Part shown: one piece after another, positions 13,115 through 21,434 of the stretch
How the letters are laid out: the number at the start of each line of letters is the position of its first letter
Numbering within the stretch: the first letter of the stretch is position 1
Origin: CADCTB01 sp038214685
GTDB taxonomy: Bacteria > Actinomycetota > Acidimicrobiia > Acidimicrobiales > AC-14
Length of the DNA: 31,653 nucleotides
Reading direction: 5' to 3'
Assembly (NCBI GenBank): GCA_038214685.1
Contig: JBBQRO010000030.1
Coordinates: 1 to 31,653 of the forward strand
Made by a program: the position numbers and the translations under genes
Notes under the pieces: model-generated
The model's input: the letters and a program-made list of their open reading frames with translations, nothing else
Told to the model about the DNA's origin: nothing
Database searches by the model: none

Positions 13115-14704
13115 TCAAAACCGCTGTTCTGACAGCCCCTGAGGCCCAATGGGCGGTGACCCGCCTTCGGCCGGCCGGGCATCCCATGTCGGGATCAGCT
13201 GGCGGGCGGCCCGGGCCTCGTCGACCCGACCGACCGGGGAGGTACGGGGCGCGTTGCGGGCGTCCTCCGCGGTGTCCCCGGCGATGCGGAGCAGGGCGTC
13301 GGCCATGGCGGCCAGCGTCTGTGGGCTCTCCGTCTCCGTGGGCTCGATCATCAGCGCCTCCTCCACGACCAGGGGGAAATAAGTGGTCGGGGCGTGGAAG
13401 CCCTCTTCGAGCAGGCGCTTGGCCACGTCGAGCGCCCGCACGCCCCGGTCGCGCTTGAGGTTGGTGGCCGAGGCCACGAACTCGTGCATGCAGGGCCTGT
13501 CGAAGGGGATGTCGTAGGCGCCCCGGAGACGGTGGCGGAGCCAGTTGGCGTTGAGCACCGCAGCATCGGAGACCTTCCGGAGCCCGTCGCCCCCATTGGC
13601 CAGGATGTAGGACCAGGCACGGGCCAGGGCCAGGGCGTTGCCGTGCCAGGAGTGGATGCGGCCGATCGAGCGCTCGGGCTCGACCCACTCGTAGGCGCCC
13701 TGCAGCCCGCTCGAAGGGCCGCTCGGGCCCCGGTCGGTGCGCACCGGCCGAGGCCCAGGCAAGAAGGGGCTGAGGCGTTCTGTCACCGCCACCGGGCCGG
13801 CGCCCGGACCGCCGCCGCCATGGGGCACGGCGAAGGTCTTGTGCAGGTTCATGTGCACGATGTCGAAGCCCATGTCGCCCGGGCGGGTGACGCCCAGGAT
13901 GGCGTTGAGGTTGGCCCCGTCGTAGTACAACAGCCCGCCGACCTCGTGCACCGCGCCGGCGATGGCCACGATGTCCTCCTCGAACAGCCCCAGAGTGTTC
14001 GGATTGGTGAGCATGATCCCGGCCACGTCGTCGTCGAGTCGGGCGACCAGGGCGTCGAGGTCGACGCAACCCCGGTCGTCGGACGGCACCTGGGTCACCG
14101 CATAGCCCCCCAGGGTGACCGAGGCCGGGTTGGTCCCGTGAGCCGAGTCTGGGATGAGCACCCGGCGCCGACGACCGTCCTCGCCGGCGGCGCCGTGGAA
14201 CGCCCGCATGAGCAGCAGCCCGGTCAACTCCCCCGCCGCCCCGGCCGGCGGCTGCAGGGTGGCGGCGGCCATGCCGGTGATCCGGCACAGGGCCTCCTCC
14301 AGGTCGGCGAACAGCGCCATCCAGCCCTGAGTGAGGCGGGGCGGGGCGGCAGGGTGGACGTCGGCCAGCCCGGCCCGGGCCACCGCGTCGTCGCAGAGCT
14401 TGGGGTTGTACTTCATGGTGCACGAGCCCAGGGGGTAGGCCCCCAGGTCGACGGAGAACTGGCGATGGCTGAGCCGGGTCATGTGGGCCACCAGGTCGCG
14501 CTCGGACACCTCGGCCACCGGCGTGGGTTCGTTGCGCAGGTGGGCGGCGGGCACCAGATCCTCGGCTGTCCATTCGGGCAGCCCGGTGGCCCGGAAGTTC
14601 GCCGCCACCCGCCCCGGCGAGGACAGCTCGAACAGCGTCGGCTCAGCGTCGCGACCCATGAGCGGGGCACTGGTGGCCCGCCCGCCGGGCGCCCCTCCGG
14701 TCAC
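13115..14704 (-). CDS. gcvPB: Glycine dehydrogenase (decarboxylating) subunit 2
   Basis: The C-terminal half of the P-protein of the glycine cleavage system, 529 residues. Together with GcvPA it decarboxylates glycine and passes the aminomethyl group to lipoyl-GcvH. The pyridoxal phosphate lysine is Lys289 in MNLHKTFAVPHGGGGPG. Other family blocks are TLFELSSPGR, LGSCTMKYNPKL and YYDGANLNAI. The GTG start at 14704 overlaps the gcvPA stop (GTGA) and has an AAGGTGG site; an ATG at 14659 is possible and gives a more typical N-terminus. It is the last gene of the gcvT-gcvPA-gcvPB operon. Confidence 0.95.
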   Translation of the reverse strand: MTGGAPGGRATSAPLMGRDAEPTLFELSSPGRVAANFRATGLPEWTAEDLVPAAHLRNEPTPVAEVSERDLVAHMTRLSHRQFSVDLGAYPLGSCTMKYNPKLCDDAVARAGLADVHPAAPPRLTQGWMALFADLEEALCRITGMAAATLQPPAGAAGELTGLLLMRAFHGAAGEDGRRRRVLIPDSAHGTNPASVTLGGYAVTQVPSDDRGCVDLDALVARLDDDVAGIMLTNPNTLGLFEEDIVAIAGAVHEVGGLLYYDGANLNAILGVTRPGDMGFDIVHMNLHKTFAVPHGGGGPGAGPVAVTERLSPFLPGPRPVRTDRGPSGPSSGLQGAYEWVEPERSIGRIHSWHGNALALARAWSYILANGGDGLRKVSDAAVLNANWLRHRLRGAYDIPFDRPCMHEFVASATNLKRDRGVRALDVAKRLLEEGFHAPTTYFPLVVEEALMIEPTETESPQTLAAMADALLRIAGDTAEDARNAPRTSPVGRVDEARAARQLIPTWDARPAEGGSPPIGPQGLSEQRF

Positions 14705-16023
14705 CGGACCACCTTCTCGAACGCGACCACGTAGGCGTCGATCTCGGCTTTGGTGCGCTTCTCGGTGACGGCCACCAGCAGGCCTCCGCCGTACTCCTCG
14801 CCCAGGGCCACACCGGCCAGAAAGCCCTCGTCGGCCATGCGGTCGACCAGGATGTCCGCCGCCAGCGGTGTGCGTACGGCGAACTCCCGGAGCGTCGGCG
14901 CCCCGGCGAGCGGCTCGACGCCGTCGATGACCAGCAGCGCCTCGCGGGTGTACCGGGTGCCCCGGGCGCAACGCAGGGCCAGCTCCCGGAGCCCGGACGT
15001 GCCCAGCCACGCCAGGTGGACCAGGAAGGCCACGGCCATCAGGGTCTGGTTGGTGCAGACGTTCGACGAGGCCTTCTCGCGGCGGATGTCCTGTTCCCGG
15101 GTGCGCAGGGTGGTGACGTAGGCCCGGCGACCCCCGGTGTCGACCGTCTCCCCCACCAGCCGCCCGGGCAGCCGTCGGACGTGCTCACGCCGGCACGCGA
15201 ACAGGCCGAGATAGGGCCCTCCCAGCGACAGCGGTGCGCCGAAGGGCTGCCCCTCCCCTACCACCACATCGGCCCCGAGCGAGCCCGGGGAGATGAGCAG
15301 GCCGGCGGAGACCGGGTCGGCGGCGACAATCAGCAAGGCGCCCAGCCGGCGGGCCAGCTCGCCGGCCGCACCCACGTCTTCCAGGCAGCCCAGGTAGTTG
15401 GGGCTCTGCACAAGGATGGCTCCTGGTAAGCCACTTTCCGGCCATGACGTGAGCCCGTCGTCGAGGGCGATGTCCGTGAGGTGGTGGCCGGTGCCGACGG
15501 CCATGGTGGTCATCACCTGGCGCCAATGGGGGTGCACGCCCCGGGAGATCCACACCTCGGGGCGGCCGGTGGCGGCCACGGCCAGGTTGACCGCCTCGAC
15601 GCAGGCCGACGCGCCGTCGTACAGGGAGGCATTGGCCACGTCGGTGCCGAACAGCCGACAGACCAGGGTCTGGTACTCGAAGAGCGCCTGGAGCACGCCC
15701 TGGGCCACTTCGGGCTGGTAGGGCGTGTAAGCGGTGACGAACTCCGACCGGTACGCCAGCCGGTTCACCACCGAGGGCATGTCGTGGTCGTAGGCGCCGG
15801 CCCCGGCGAAGCAGACCAGGTCGGCCCCGACGGGGCGGTTGGCCGCCGCATAGGCGTCGAAGCGACCGGCCACGTCGGCCTCGGCCAGCCCGTCGGCCAT
15901 GTCGAGGCCGCCCGCCAGGCGGAGAGCGGCGGGCACCACATCGAACAGCTGCTCGACCGAGGCCAGGCCCAGGGCCGCCAGCATCTCGGCCACCTCGGCC
16001 TCGGTGTGGGGGACGAAGTGCAC
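14701..16023 (-). CDS. gcvPA: Glycine dehydrogenase (decarboxylating) subunit 1
   Basis: The N-terminal half of the split P-protein, 440 residues, without its own PLP lysine. Recognisable blocks are VHFVPHTEAEVAEML at the start, FAGAGAYDHDMPSVVNRL, SEFVTAYTPYQPEVAQGVLQALFEYQTLV, YDGASACVEAVNLA and RREKASSNVCTNQTLMA. The GTG at 16023, 7 nt after the gcvT stop with a GAGG site, gives the standard N-terminus; the frame extends upstream only into gcvT. The split gcvPA/gcvPB form is unlike mycobacterial single-chain gcvB, which suggests a lineage distant from mycobacteria. Confidence 0.95.
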   Translation of the reverse strand: MHFVPHTEAEVAEMLAALGLASVEQLFDVVPAALRLAGGLDMADGLAEADVAGRFDAYAAANRPVGADLVCFAGAGAYDHDMPSVVNRLAYRSEFVTAYTPYQPEVAQGVLQALFEYQTLVCRLFGTDVANASLYDGASACVEAVNLAVAATGRPEVWISRGVHPHWRQVMTTMAVGTGHHLTDIALDDGLTSWPESGLPGAILVQSPNYLGCLEDVGAAGELARRLGALLIVAADPVSAGLLISPGSLGADVVVGEGQPFGAPLSLGGPYLGLFACRREHVRRLPGRLVGETVDTGGRRAYVTTLRTREQDIRREKASSNVCTNQTLMAVAFLVHLAWLGTSGLRELALRCARGTRYTREALLVIDGVEPLAGAPTLREFAVRTPLAADILVDRMADEGFLAGVALGEEYGGGLLVAVTEKRTKAEIDAYVVAFEKVVR

Positions 16024-16030
16024 GCCGACC

Positions 16031-17086
16031 TCAGCTCCGGCGGCGGGTGAAGAACGGCGGATAAACCACCCGGGCGGCAAGGCGCTGGTTCCGGGCGTCG
16101 ACCGACACCGAGGCCCCCGCCTTCAGCGGCGGCGGCAGGAAGGCCAGGGCGATACCCCGACCGAGGGTGGGCGAGAAGTTACCGCTGGTGATGTCGCCGA
16201 TGGCCGCCCCGTCGAGCATGACCTTGTAGCCGGCCCGCGGCGGCTGGCGACCCTCAACCTCCAATCCCCGCAGGATGCGCTCGACCCCCCGCTTGCGCTC
16301 GGCCTCGAGGGCGTCGCGGCCCCGGAAGTCGCCCTTGGTCCACGACACCACCCATTCGAGGCCGGCCTGGGCGGGGGTGATGCCAGGGCCCAGTTCGTGG
16401 CCGTGCAGGGGCAGGCCGGCCTCGAGGCGCAAGGTGTCGCGGGCACCGAGGCCGGCGGGCAGGATGCCGGCGTCGAGCAACGCCTCCCAGAGCTCGGGGG
16501 CGGCGTCGGCGGCGACGGCGATCTCCACGCCGTCCTCGCCTGTGTACCCGGTGCCGGCGACGATGCAGGTGATGCCCCGCCAGGCCACGGTGCCGACGTG
16601 GAATCGTCCGACCGCGGCGGCGTCGGGGATCACGTCGGCCAGCCAGCGCCGGGACTCGGGGCCTTGCACGGCGATGACGGCGCGCGCCGGGGTGATGTCG
16701 TCGCCCCCGATGGCGGCCCGGACCCGCTCGGTATTGGCTGCGTTGGGCATCACGTGGAACTCATCGCGCGCCACCCACCACACGATGATGTCGTCGAGCA
16801 CCGAGCCGTCGTCGTCGAGGAGGTGGGTGTACTGGGCCCGGCCGGGGCTGATCTTCCCCAGGTCGTTGGTGAGGGTGTGCTGGATGGAGTCGTAGGCCGT
16901 CGCTCCCTGCAACCGGACGGTGCCGAGATGGCTGACGTCGAAGGCCACCGCACCGGTCCGGCAGGTCCGGTGCTCGGCCAGGGTGCCGGTGGGATAGGAG
17001 AGCGGCATCTCCCACCCCGAAAAGGGGACCATCTTGGCGCCCAGCGCCCGATGGGCGCCGTCGAGGGGCGAGCGGCGCTCGGACAT
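16031..17086 (-). CDS. gcvT: Glycine cleavage system aminomethyltransferase
   Basis: The T-protein, 351 residues. It transfers the methylene unit from aminomethyl-GcvH to tetrahydrofolate, releasing ammonia. The N-terminus LDGAHRALGAKMVPFSGWEMPLSY, the middle FDVSHLGTVRLQGATAYDSIQHTLTND and the C-terminal GDITSGNFSPTLGRGIALAFL blocks are diagnostic. ATG 17086 matches the family N-terminus. It heads the gcvT-gcvPA-gcvPB operon. No glycine riboswitch is visible in the short upstream gap. Confidence 0.95.
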   Translation of the reverse strand: MSERRSPLDGAHRALGAKMVPFSGWEMPLSYPTGTLAEHRTCRTGAVAFDVSHLGTVRLQGATAYDSIQHTLTNDLGKISPGRAQYTHLLDDDGSVLDDIIVWWVARDEFHVMPNAANTERVRAAIGGDDITPARAVIAVQGPESRRWLADVIPDAAAVGRFHVGTVAWRGITCIVAGTGYTGEDGVEIAVAADAAPELWEALLDAGILPAGLGARDTLRLEAGLPLHGHELGPGITPAQAGLEWVVSWTKGDFRGRDALEAERKRGVERILRGLEVEGRQPPRAGYKVMLDGAAIGDITSGNFSPTLGRGIALAFLPPPLKAGASVSVDARNQRLAARVVYPPFFTRRRS

Positions 17087-17147
17087 GGGACCCGAGGCTA
17101 TCGGCGGTCGGCCGGCCACCGGATGATCCCCCGCCCTCAGGCCGGGA

Positions 17148-17610
17148 GTGGGGTGTTTCACCCGGCGGGCCCGGGCGGCCTACGGGCCCGACGGCCGGCC
17201 TGCGCTCCCCAAGACCGCCGGCTGGCCCATCTTCCCGTTCGACACCGACGGCCTCCGCTGGCGTCCACGCCGATGTCGATCCCGGCGCTGACCCTGCACA
17301 CCCGTGCCCACCTGGACTTCCACGAGTTGACGGACGAGCTGGGCGCCGAACTGGGCGTGCTGCTCGTCCGGGGTCAGCGGGCCCTGGGGTCGATCGCCGG
17401 CGTGGGCCGGGTGCACGTCTACAAGTGGGGGGACGGCGGCGCCCATCTCCACGTCATCCTCGCCGCCCGCCCCGACGGGATGATCCAACTCAAGGGGATG
17501 TTCCTGTCGACGTGGATGCACATCCTGCCTCCGCTACCACCGAGCAGTGGCAGGCCATGCGCGACCACGTCGCCGCCCGGCTGCTACCCGACAGATACCG
17601 GCCCCGGTAA
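17148..17610 (+). pseudogene. Relic of a HIT-like family gene
   Basis: Two or three reading frames together spell one broken protein. From a GTG at 17148 one frame reads AAYGPDGRPALPKTAGWPIFPFDTDGLRWRP. A second frame (from about 17275) reads MSIPALTLHTRAHLDFHELTDELGAELGVLL, then GVGRVHVYKWGDGGAHLHVILAARPDGMIQLKG and WMHILPP. A third frame finishes TTEQWQAMRDHVAARLLPDRY before TAA at 17610. Similar intact actinobacterial proteins have the WPIFPFD start and a HxHxH-like HLHV motif (HIT-type). The central ~40 residues between the first two parts are missing and a frameshift lies near 17535. Family identity is from memory; the broken state is seen directly. Confidence 0.6.
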
Positions 17611-17646
17611 TCGCGTCACAGCGCCGAGCCCAGGCGCCGCGCTTCA

Positions 17647-18438
17647 TCACGACCCAGCCAGCACGGCCAGGACCTGGTCGTGGAGCGCTCCGTTGGTCGA
17701 CACCGCGCTGCCGCCGTCGGGACGGCTCGCCCCCCCGAGATCGGTGAAGCGACCTCCGGCTTCCTCCACGATGACCTGGACGGCGGCGACGTCCCAGATC
17801 GACACCTCGGGCTCGGCGGCGACGTCGACCGCGCCCTCGGCCACCAGCACGTGCGACCAGAAGTCACCCAGGCCGCGGGTCCGCCAGCAGCGGCGGGCCA
17901 GGTCGAGGAACCTCTCCCCCAGCCCGTAGGCCTCGAAGCTCATGACACTGTCGTAGCTGAGCTGGGCGTCGGCCAGGTCGGTCACCGCCGAGACCCGGAT
18001 GGGCTGCCCCGGTCCGGCTGGGCCCGGCCCGGCCGGGCCGGCGAAGGCGCCATGACCCTGCGCCGCCCACCAACGCCGGCCCAGCGCCGGCGCTGACACG
18101 ACGCCCACCACCCCGACCTCGTGGTGCTGCAGACCGATGCAGGTGGCCCAGACGGGAACGCCCCGCACGTAGTTCTTGGTGCCGTCGATGGGATCGAGCA
18201 CCCACCGCCATGGAGCTCGGGCCTGGTCGGCGCCGAACTCCTCCCCCACGACGCCGTGATCGGGCCGCTCCGTGGCGATGCGGCCCCGCAGCGCCTGCTC
18301 CACGGAGCGATCGGCCTCGGTGACCGGGGTGAGGTCGGGCTTGGTCGACACCACCAGGTCGCGGTCGCGGAAGCGAGCCAGGGTCAGGACGTCGGCCAGG
18401 TCGGCCAACTCCAGGGCGAGGAGGAGGTCGGGGGTCAG
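17647..18438 (-). CDS. hisN: Histidinol-phosphatase / inositol monophosphatase family protein (CTG start)
   Basis: A 263-residue Mg-dependent phosphatase of the inositol monophosphatase fold, most like actinobacterial HisN. The metal and catalytic motifs are complete: KPDLTPVTEAD, GVVGEEFG (Glu66/Glu67), WVLDPIDGTKNY (Asp82, Asp85) and IWDVAAVQVIVEEAGG. HisN converts histidinol phosphate to histidinol. The start must lie at or near TPDLLLALELADLADVLTLARF, the normal family N-terminus; no ATG, GTG or TTG is available there. CTG at 18438 overlaps the preceding stop as CTGA, the same geometry as the ATGA and GTGA overlaps elsewhere, so CTG is taken as the start. A role on another sugar or inositol phosphate cannot be excluded. 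Confidence 0.85.
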   Translation of the reverse strand: MTPDLLLALELADLADVLTLARFRDRDLVVSTKPDLTPVTEADRSVEQALRGRIATERPDHGVVGEEFGADQARAPWRWVLDPIDGTKNYVRGVPVWATCIGLQHHEVGVVGVVSAPALGRRWWAAQGHGAFAGPAGPGPAGPGQPIRVSAVTDLADAQLSYDSVMSFEAYGLGERFLDLARRCWRTRGLGDFWSHVLVAEGAVDVAAEPEVSIWDVAAVQVIVEEAGGRFTDLGGASRPDGGSAVSTNGALHDQVLAVLAGS

Positions 18439-18914
18439 GCGGGCTTGCGCCGGCCGTGGGCCGGCGGCTCGTCGGCGGCGGCCACCGCGAACCTCAGGGG
18501 CAGAGGCTCCACGCTGCCGTCGACCGGAACGCTTTGCGACGGGGGCTCCAGCCCGTACTTCACCAGTAGGTTCAGGTAGTCGCGCTGGTACAGCACCCGG
18601 ATGTTGACCTCCGGGTACACCTCCTTCAACCGCCGCGCCTTGCGGTTCTTCTTGGTGACCAGCTTCTGGTTCATGGTGGTGATCTCGATGAACAGGTCGT
18701 AGGCGGGCAGGTAGAAATCGGGGGTGAACGCCTGCGCCGAACCCCCCTCGCCGTTCCACTCCAGCACAAAGGTGCGGGGCTCGTAATCCCAGACGATCCT
18801 GTAGAAGTCGAGCAGCTTGGCGAACTGCAGCTCGGAATTATGCGCGAAGCGAACCCCGGTGTGCGGTAGCGGCGGATCGCCGGCAACCGGACCGAGCTCT
18901 CGCTGCTCACTCAG
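18435..18914 (-). CDS. PD-(D/E)XK-like conserved protein (CTG start)
   Basis: A 159-residue protein with segments RFAHNSELQFAKLLDFYRIVWDYEPRTFVLEW, then AFTPDFYLPAYDLFIEITTMNQKLVTKKNRKARRLKEVYPEVNIRVLYQRDYLNLLVKYGL. The order F/Y-E-P, PDF(Y)LP, E(I)T and K resembles a PD-(D/E)XK nuclease core (candidate Asp in TPDFYL, Glu in IEITT, Lys in QKLVTKK). The only ordinary start (GTG 18767) would delete the first helix and the beta strand before it. CTG at 18914, 9 nt after a GAGGGGG run and just past the MerR gene stop, restores full length. Function unknown; nuclease activity is a guess from the motif. Confidence 0.75.
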   Translation of the reverse strand: MSEQRELGPVAGDPPLPHTGVRFAHNSELQFAKLLDFYRIVWDYEPRTFVLEWNGEGGSAQAFTPDFYLPAYDLFIEITTMNQKLVTKKNRKARRLKEVYPEVNIRVLYQRDYLNLLVKYGLEPPSQSVPVDGSVEPLPLRFAVAAADEPPAHGRRKPA

Positions 18915-18919
18915 AGCGA

Positions 18920-19408
18920 CTAGCCCCCTCCGCCGACGGCGCCGGCCACCGTGCGGTGCGAGGGGCCCGAGGCGGCGGGGCTGGCCACCTGGGGCAGGTC
19001 GGTGATGGCCGCGTCGAGCTCGTCCTTCACCCCACCCAGGGCCACGATCGACAGCACACCCTGGCCTCGGCGCACCAGGTCAACCAACTCTCCGTCGGTG
19101 CGCACCAGCACCGACCCGGCGCCGTTGATGACCAGGCTGGCGGTGGCGATGTCTTCTCCCATGTGGTCGCGGAGGTACTCAATGGCCTTGCGGGCCGACT
19201 GGAGCGAGACTCCCGCGTCGAGAAGGCCTTTGATCACCTTGAGCTCCACCAGATCCCGGTAGGAGTACCGCCGCTGGGTCCCCGAGCCACGGGCGTCGGC
19301 CACCGAGGGCCGGATCAGATCGGTACGAGCCCAGTAATCCAGCTGCCGATAGGTGATCCCCACGATCTTGCAGACCTGCGGCCCCCGATACCCAACCAGA
19401 TCATCCAT
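18920..19408 (-). CDS. MerR-family regulator (Rv1830-like)
   Basis: A 162-residue MerR-type regulator. The winged helix-turn-helix is YRGPQVCKIVGITYRQLDYWARTDLIRP followed by GTQRRYSYRDLVELKVIKGLLDAGVSLQSARKAIEYLR. The C-terminal part (IATASLVINGAGSVLVRTDGELVDLVRRGQGVLSIVALGGVKDEL) resembles the second MerR regulator of the mycobacterial garA region (Rv1830). ATG 19408 follows a GGGGGA site; a TTG at 19420 is the alternative. It has its own promoter candidate at 19445-19473. Confidence 0.85.
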   Translation of the reverse strand: MDDLVGYRGPQVCKIVGITYRQLDYWARTDLIRPSVADARGSGTQRRYSYRDLVELKVIKGLLDAGVSLQSARKAIEYLRDHMGEDIATASLVINGAGSVLVRTDGELVDLVRRGQGVLSIVALGGVKDELDAAITDLPQVASPAASGPSHRTVAGAVGGGG

Positions 19409-19444
19409 CCCATCCCCCAAGGTGTAGTTACGCCCTTGTGAGGA

Positions 19445-19473
19445 ATCGTAGGATGTTATCCACCGGATATCAA
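19445..19473 (-). promoter_or_regulatory. Promoter of the MerR gene
   Basis: TTGATA (19473-19468) and TACGAT (19450-19445) are exactly 17 nt apart on the minus strand, close to the sigma-A consensus. Transcription would begin near 19438, about 30 nt before the ATG at 19408. It may also serve the downstream 18435-18914 and hisN genes. Confidence 0.5.
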
Positions 19474-19495
19474 CGACCGACGCAACACCCCCGAT

Positions 19496-19984
19496 CTAGG
19501 AAGCAAAATCTTCGGGGTTGACGCCATCGAGGAACTCGCGGAAGCGCTCGACCTCGTCGTCGTCCTCCTCGTCGTCGTCGTCGCTCATGGTGACCGCCGC
19601 CTCTTCGAGGACCGACTCATCGGCGAAGATCGGCGTGCCCAGCCGGGCGGCCAGGGCGATGGCATCGGAAGGACGGCTGGAGACCTTGTGGGTGGACCCG
19701 TTGGTCGTCATCTCGATCTCGGCGAAGAAGGTGCGGTCGCGCAGCTCGGTGATCACGATGCGCTCCACACCGACCCCCAGGGCCACCAGCAGATCACGGA
19801 GGAGGTCGTGGGTCAGGGGGCGGGCGGTGACCACGCCGTTCTGGGCGAAGGCGATGGCGGTGGCCTCGACCGGCCCGATGAAGATGGGCAGCACGCGGTG
19901 CTGGCCCTCGGACTCACGCAGGAGGACGATCGGGCTGTTGGTGGGCATCTCCACCCGCACTCCGACCAGGTGCATCTCGACCAC
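19496..19984 (-). CDS. Bifunctional nuclease family protein (DUF151)
   Basis: A 162-residue protein of the bifunctional nuclease / DUF151 family, like Rv1829. Visible blocks: MHLVGVRVEMPTNSPIVLLRE, RVLPIFIGPVEATAIAFAQNG, RPLTHDLLRDLLVALG and SRPSDAIALAARLGTPIFADESVLEEA. A strongly acidic tail (DDDDEEDDDEVERF) follows. The plant and bacterial family members have been linked to RNase and DNase activity; the role here is unknown. The GTG at 19984 is 8 nt after the hpt stop; ATG 19975 is also possible. It is in the ftsR-hpt-nuclease operon. Confidence 0.85.
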   Translation of the reverse strand: MVEMHLVGVRVEMPTNSPIVLLRESEGQHRVLPIFIGPVEATAIAFAQNGVVTARPLTHDLLRDLLVALGVGVERIVITELRDRTFFAEIEMTTNGSTHKVSSRPSDAIALAARLGTPIFADESVLEEAAVTMSDDDDEEDDDEVERFREFLDGVNPEDFAS

Positions 19985-19992
19985 GCCCGACG

Positions 19993-20568
19993 TTACCTCG
20001 GCGCCCAGAGCGAGGCGACATACGCGTCCGGGTCGGCGCGGAGGACGGCCAGGTCGGCCACTACCACCCGGTCGAGGTTCCTGTAGCGCTGGGTGAAGTC
20101 CAGCCCGTACCCGAGCACGAACTCGTCGCCGATCTCAAAGCCGCGGTAGTGCACGGGAGTGGGGATGATGCGGCGGGAGGTCCGGTCGAGGAGGGTGCAC
20201 GCCTCCAGGGACCGGGGCTGTCGGCGGCCCAGCTCGGCGAGCAGGTAGTGGAGGGTCAGCCCGGTGTCGACGATGTCCTCCACCACCACGACGTCGCGCC
20301 CGGTGATGTCGAGGTCGAGATCCTTGACGATGCGCACCCGGCCGGTGTCGGGGGCATAGGCGGAAATGGCCATGAAGTCGACCTCCGGGACGACGGTCAT
20401 GGTCCGCATCAGGTCGGCCAGGAAGGGGACGCTGCCCTTGAGCACCGCCACCAGCACCACGCCGTCGGAGTGGGCCCGGGAGATCTCCGTAGCCACCCGT
20501 GCCGCTGCCGCCTCCAGTTCCTCGGCCGGGAAAAGGACGCGCGGAGCCGCTACCGCCCCGCTCGCCAG
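19993..20568 (-). CDS. hpt: Hypoxanthine-guanine phosphoribosyltransferase (CTG start)
   Basis: A 191-residue purine salvage enzyme joining hypoxanthine or guanine to PRPP. The PRPP-binding motif is VVVVEDIVDTGLTL; VAVLKGSVPFLADLMR and the C-terminal FVLGYGLDFTQRYRNL blocks are typical. A start at GTG 20496 would remove RVLFPAEELEAAAARVATEI, a conserved first helix. The only start-like codon upstream in frame is CTG at 20568, one base past the ftsR stop, with a strong GAGGGG site 7 nt before it. The length then equals family normal. hpt is not in this position in the mycobacterial block, so it appears to have been inserted. Confidence 0.9.
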   Translation of the reverse strand: MASGAVAAPRVLFPAEELEAAAARVATEISRAHSDGVVLVAVLKGSVPFLADLMRTMTVVPEVDFMAISAYAPDTGRVRIVKDLDLDITGRDVVVVEDIVDTGLTLHYLLAELGRRQPRSLEACTLLDRTSRRIIPTPVHYRGFEIGDEFVLGYGLDFTQRYRNLDRVVVADLAVLRADPDAYVASLWAPR

Positions 20569-20569
20569 C

Positions 20570-21424
20570 TCACTGCCCCTCGATGTACTTCCGCAGGGCT
20601 TGGCGCAGCATGGCGGCCCTGAGCCCCTGACCGAGCCGGGTGAGGTCGGAGAGGGCTTCGGCGGCCTGGCGGCGGGCCTGGGGATTGCGCTGCTTGAGCA
20701 TGGGCAGCACCACCTGCTCCAGGAAGCCCGCCTCCCGCTCCCCTGCGGTCTTGTACATGCGCAGGTGCCGGGCCTCCACGCCGTACTTCATGAACCCGGC
20801 GGCCAGCTGGGCGACCATCAGGGCCTCTTCGTCGTAATACACGCTCGACGCAGCCCGGCGGCCGGCGAGCAGGCCGTAACGCTCCAGCTCGCGTAGATCG
20901 TCGTCCTCCAGGCCGCTGGCCGCAGCCAGCTCGACCAGGTTCATGCTCACGCCGGTGGAGGACAGCATGAGCGGAGCCGCATCGGGCACCGAGGGTGCGC
21001 CAGCCGGCCGAGGGGCAGGGATCGGCGGGGCCGCCGGCCCGTCCACCGGCTGGGCCGGCGCCTTCCGGTCCTCTGGCCCGGCCGGCTCCGCCGGCTCCGT
21101 CTCCGCAACGACGGGAGCCTCGACGTCGACGGGCTCGGCGACCGCCACCGGCTCCTCGGTCGGCTCGGTGCCGCCCCGCAGGCGGCCCTTGATGACCTTC
21201 AGGGGCAGGAAGTGCTCCCGCTGCTGGCGCAGGATCCACTGCAAGCGCTCGACGTCGGTGGCGTAGAACTTGCGGTAGCCCGAAGGCGTGCGCTCCGGGT
21301 CGAGGAGCCCCTGGCTCTCGAGGAAGCGGATCTTGGAGATGGTGACGTCGGGGAACTCCTCCTTCAAGAGGGCCAGCACCTCCCCTATCGACAGGTACGC
21401 CCGGTCTTCCACTGAATCGCTCAC
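20570..21424 (-). CDS. ftsR: MerR-family regulator FtsR
   Basis: A 284-residue regulator. The N-terminal helix-turn-helix reads YLSIGEVLALLKEEFPDVTISKIRFLESQGLLDPERTPSGYRKF followed by VERLQWILRQQREHFLPLKVIKGRL, the signature of FtsR / Rv1828, which binds the ftsZ promoter in Corynebacterium. A low-complexity Ala/Pro/Glu linker (about residues 90-160) joins a C-terminal domain (VSMNLVELAAASGLEDDDLRELERYGLLAGR...) with a second MerR-like helix-turn-helix. The GTG at 21424 is 10 nt after the FHA stop; GTG 21412 is an alternative. It lies in the gcvH-garA-ftsR order seen in mycobacteria. Confidence 0.85.
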   Translation of the reverse strand: MSDSVEDRAYLSIGEVLALLKEEFPDVTISKIRFLESQGLLDPERTPSGYRKFYATDVERLQWILRQQREHFLPLKVIKGRLRGGTEPTEEPVAVAEPVDVEAPVVAETEPAEPAGPEDRKAPAQPVDGPAAPPIPAPRPAGAPSVPDAAPLMLSSTGVSMNLVELAAASGLEDDDLRELERYGLLAGRRAASSVYYDEEALMVAQLAAGFMKYGVEARHLRMYKTAGEREAGFLEQVVLPMLKQRNPQARRQAAEALSDLTRLGQGLRAAMLRQALRKYIEGQ

Positions 21425-21434
21425 CCTCGGCCGC

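Noticed and set aside
17087..17147. Possible glycine riboswitch upstream of gcvT
   Set aside because: The gap is too short and the conserved glycine-aptamer core sequences are not present.
15899..17929. Long plus-strand open frame spanning gcvT, the HIT relic and hisN
   Set aside because: The first ~400 codons are antisense to gcvT and gcvPA; only a short central part corresponds to the relic.
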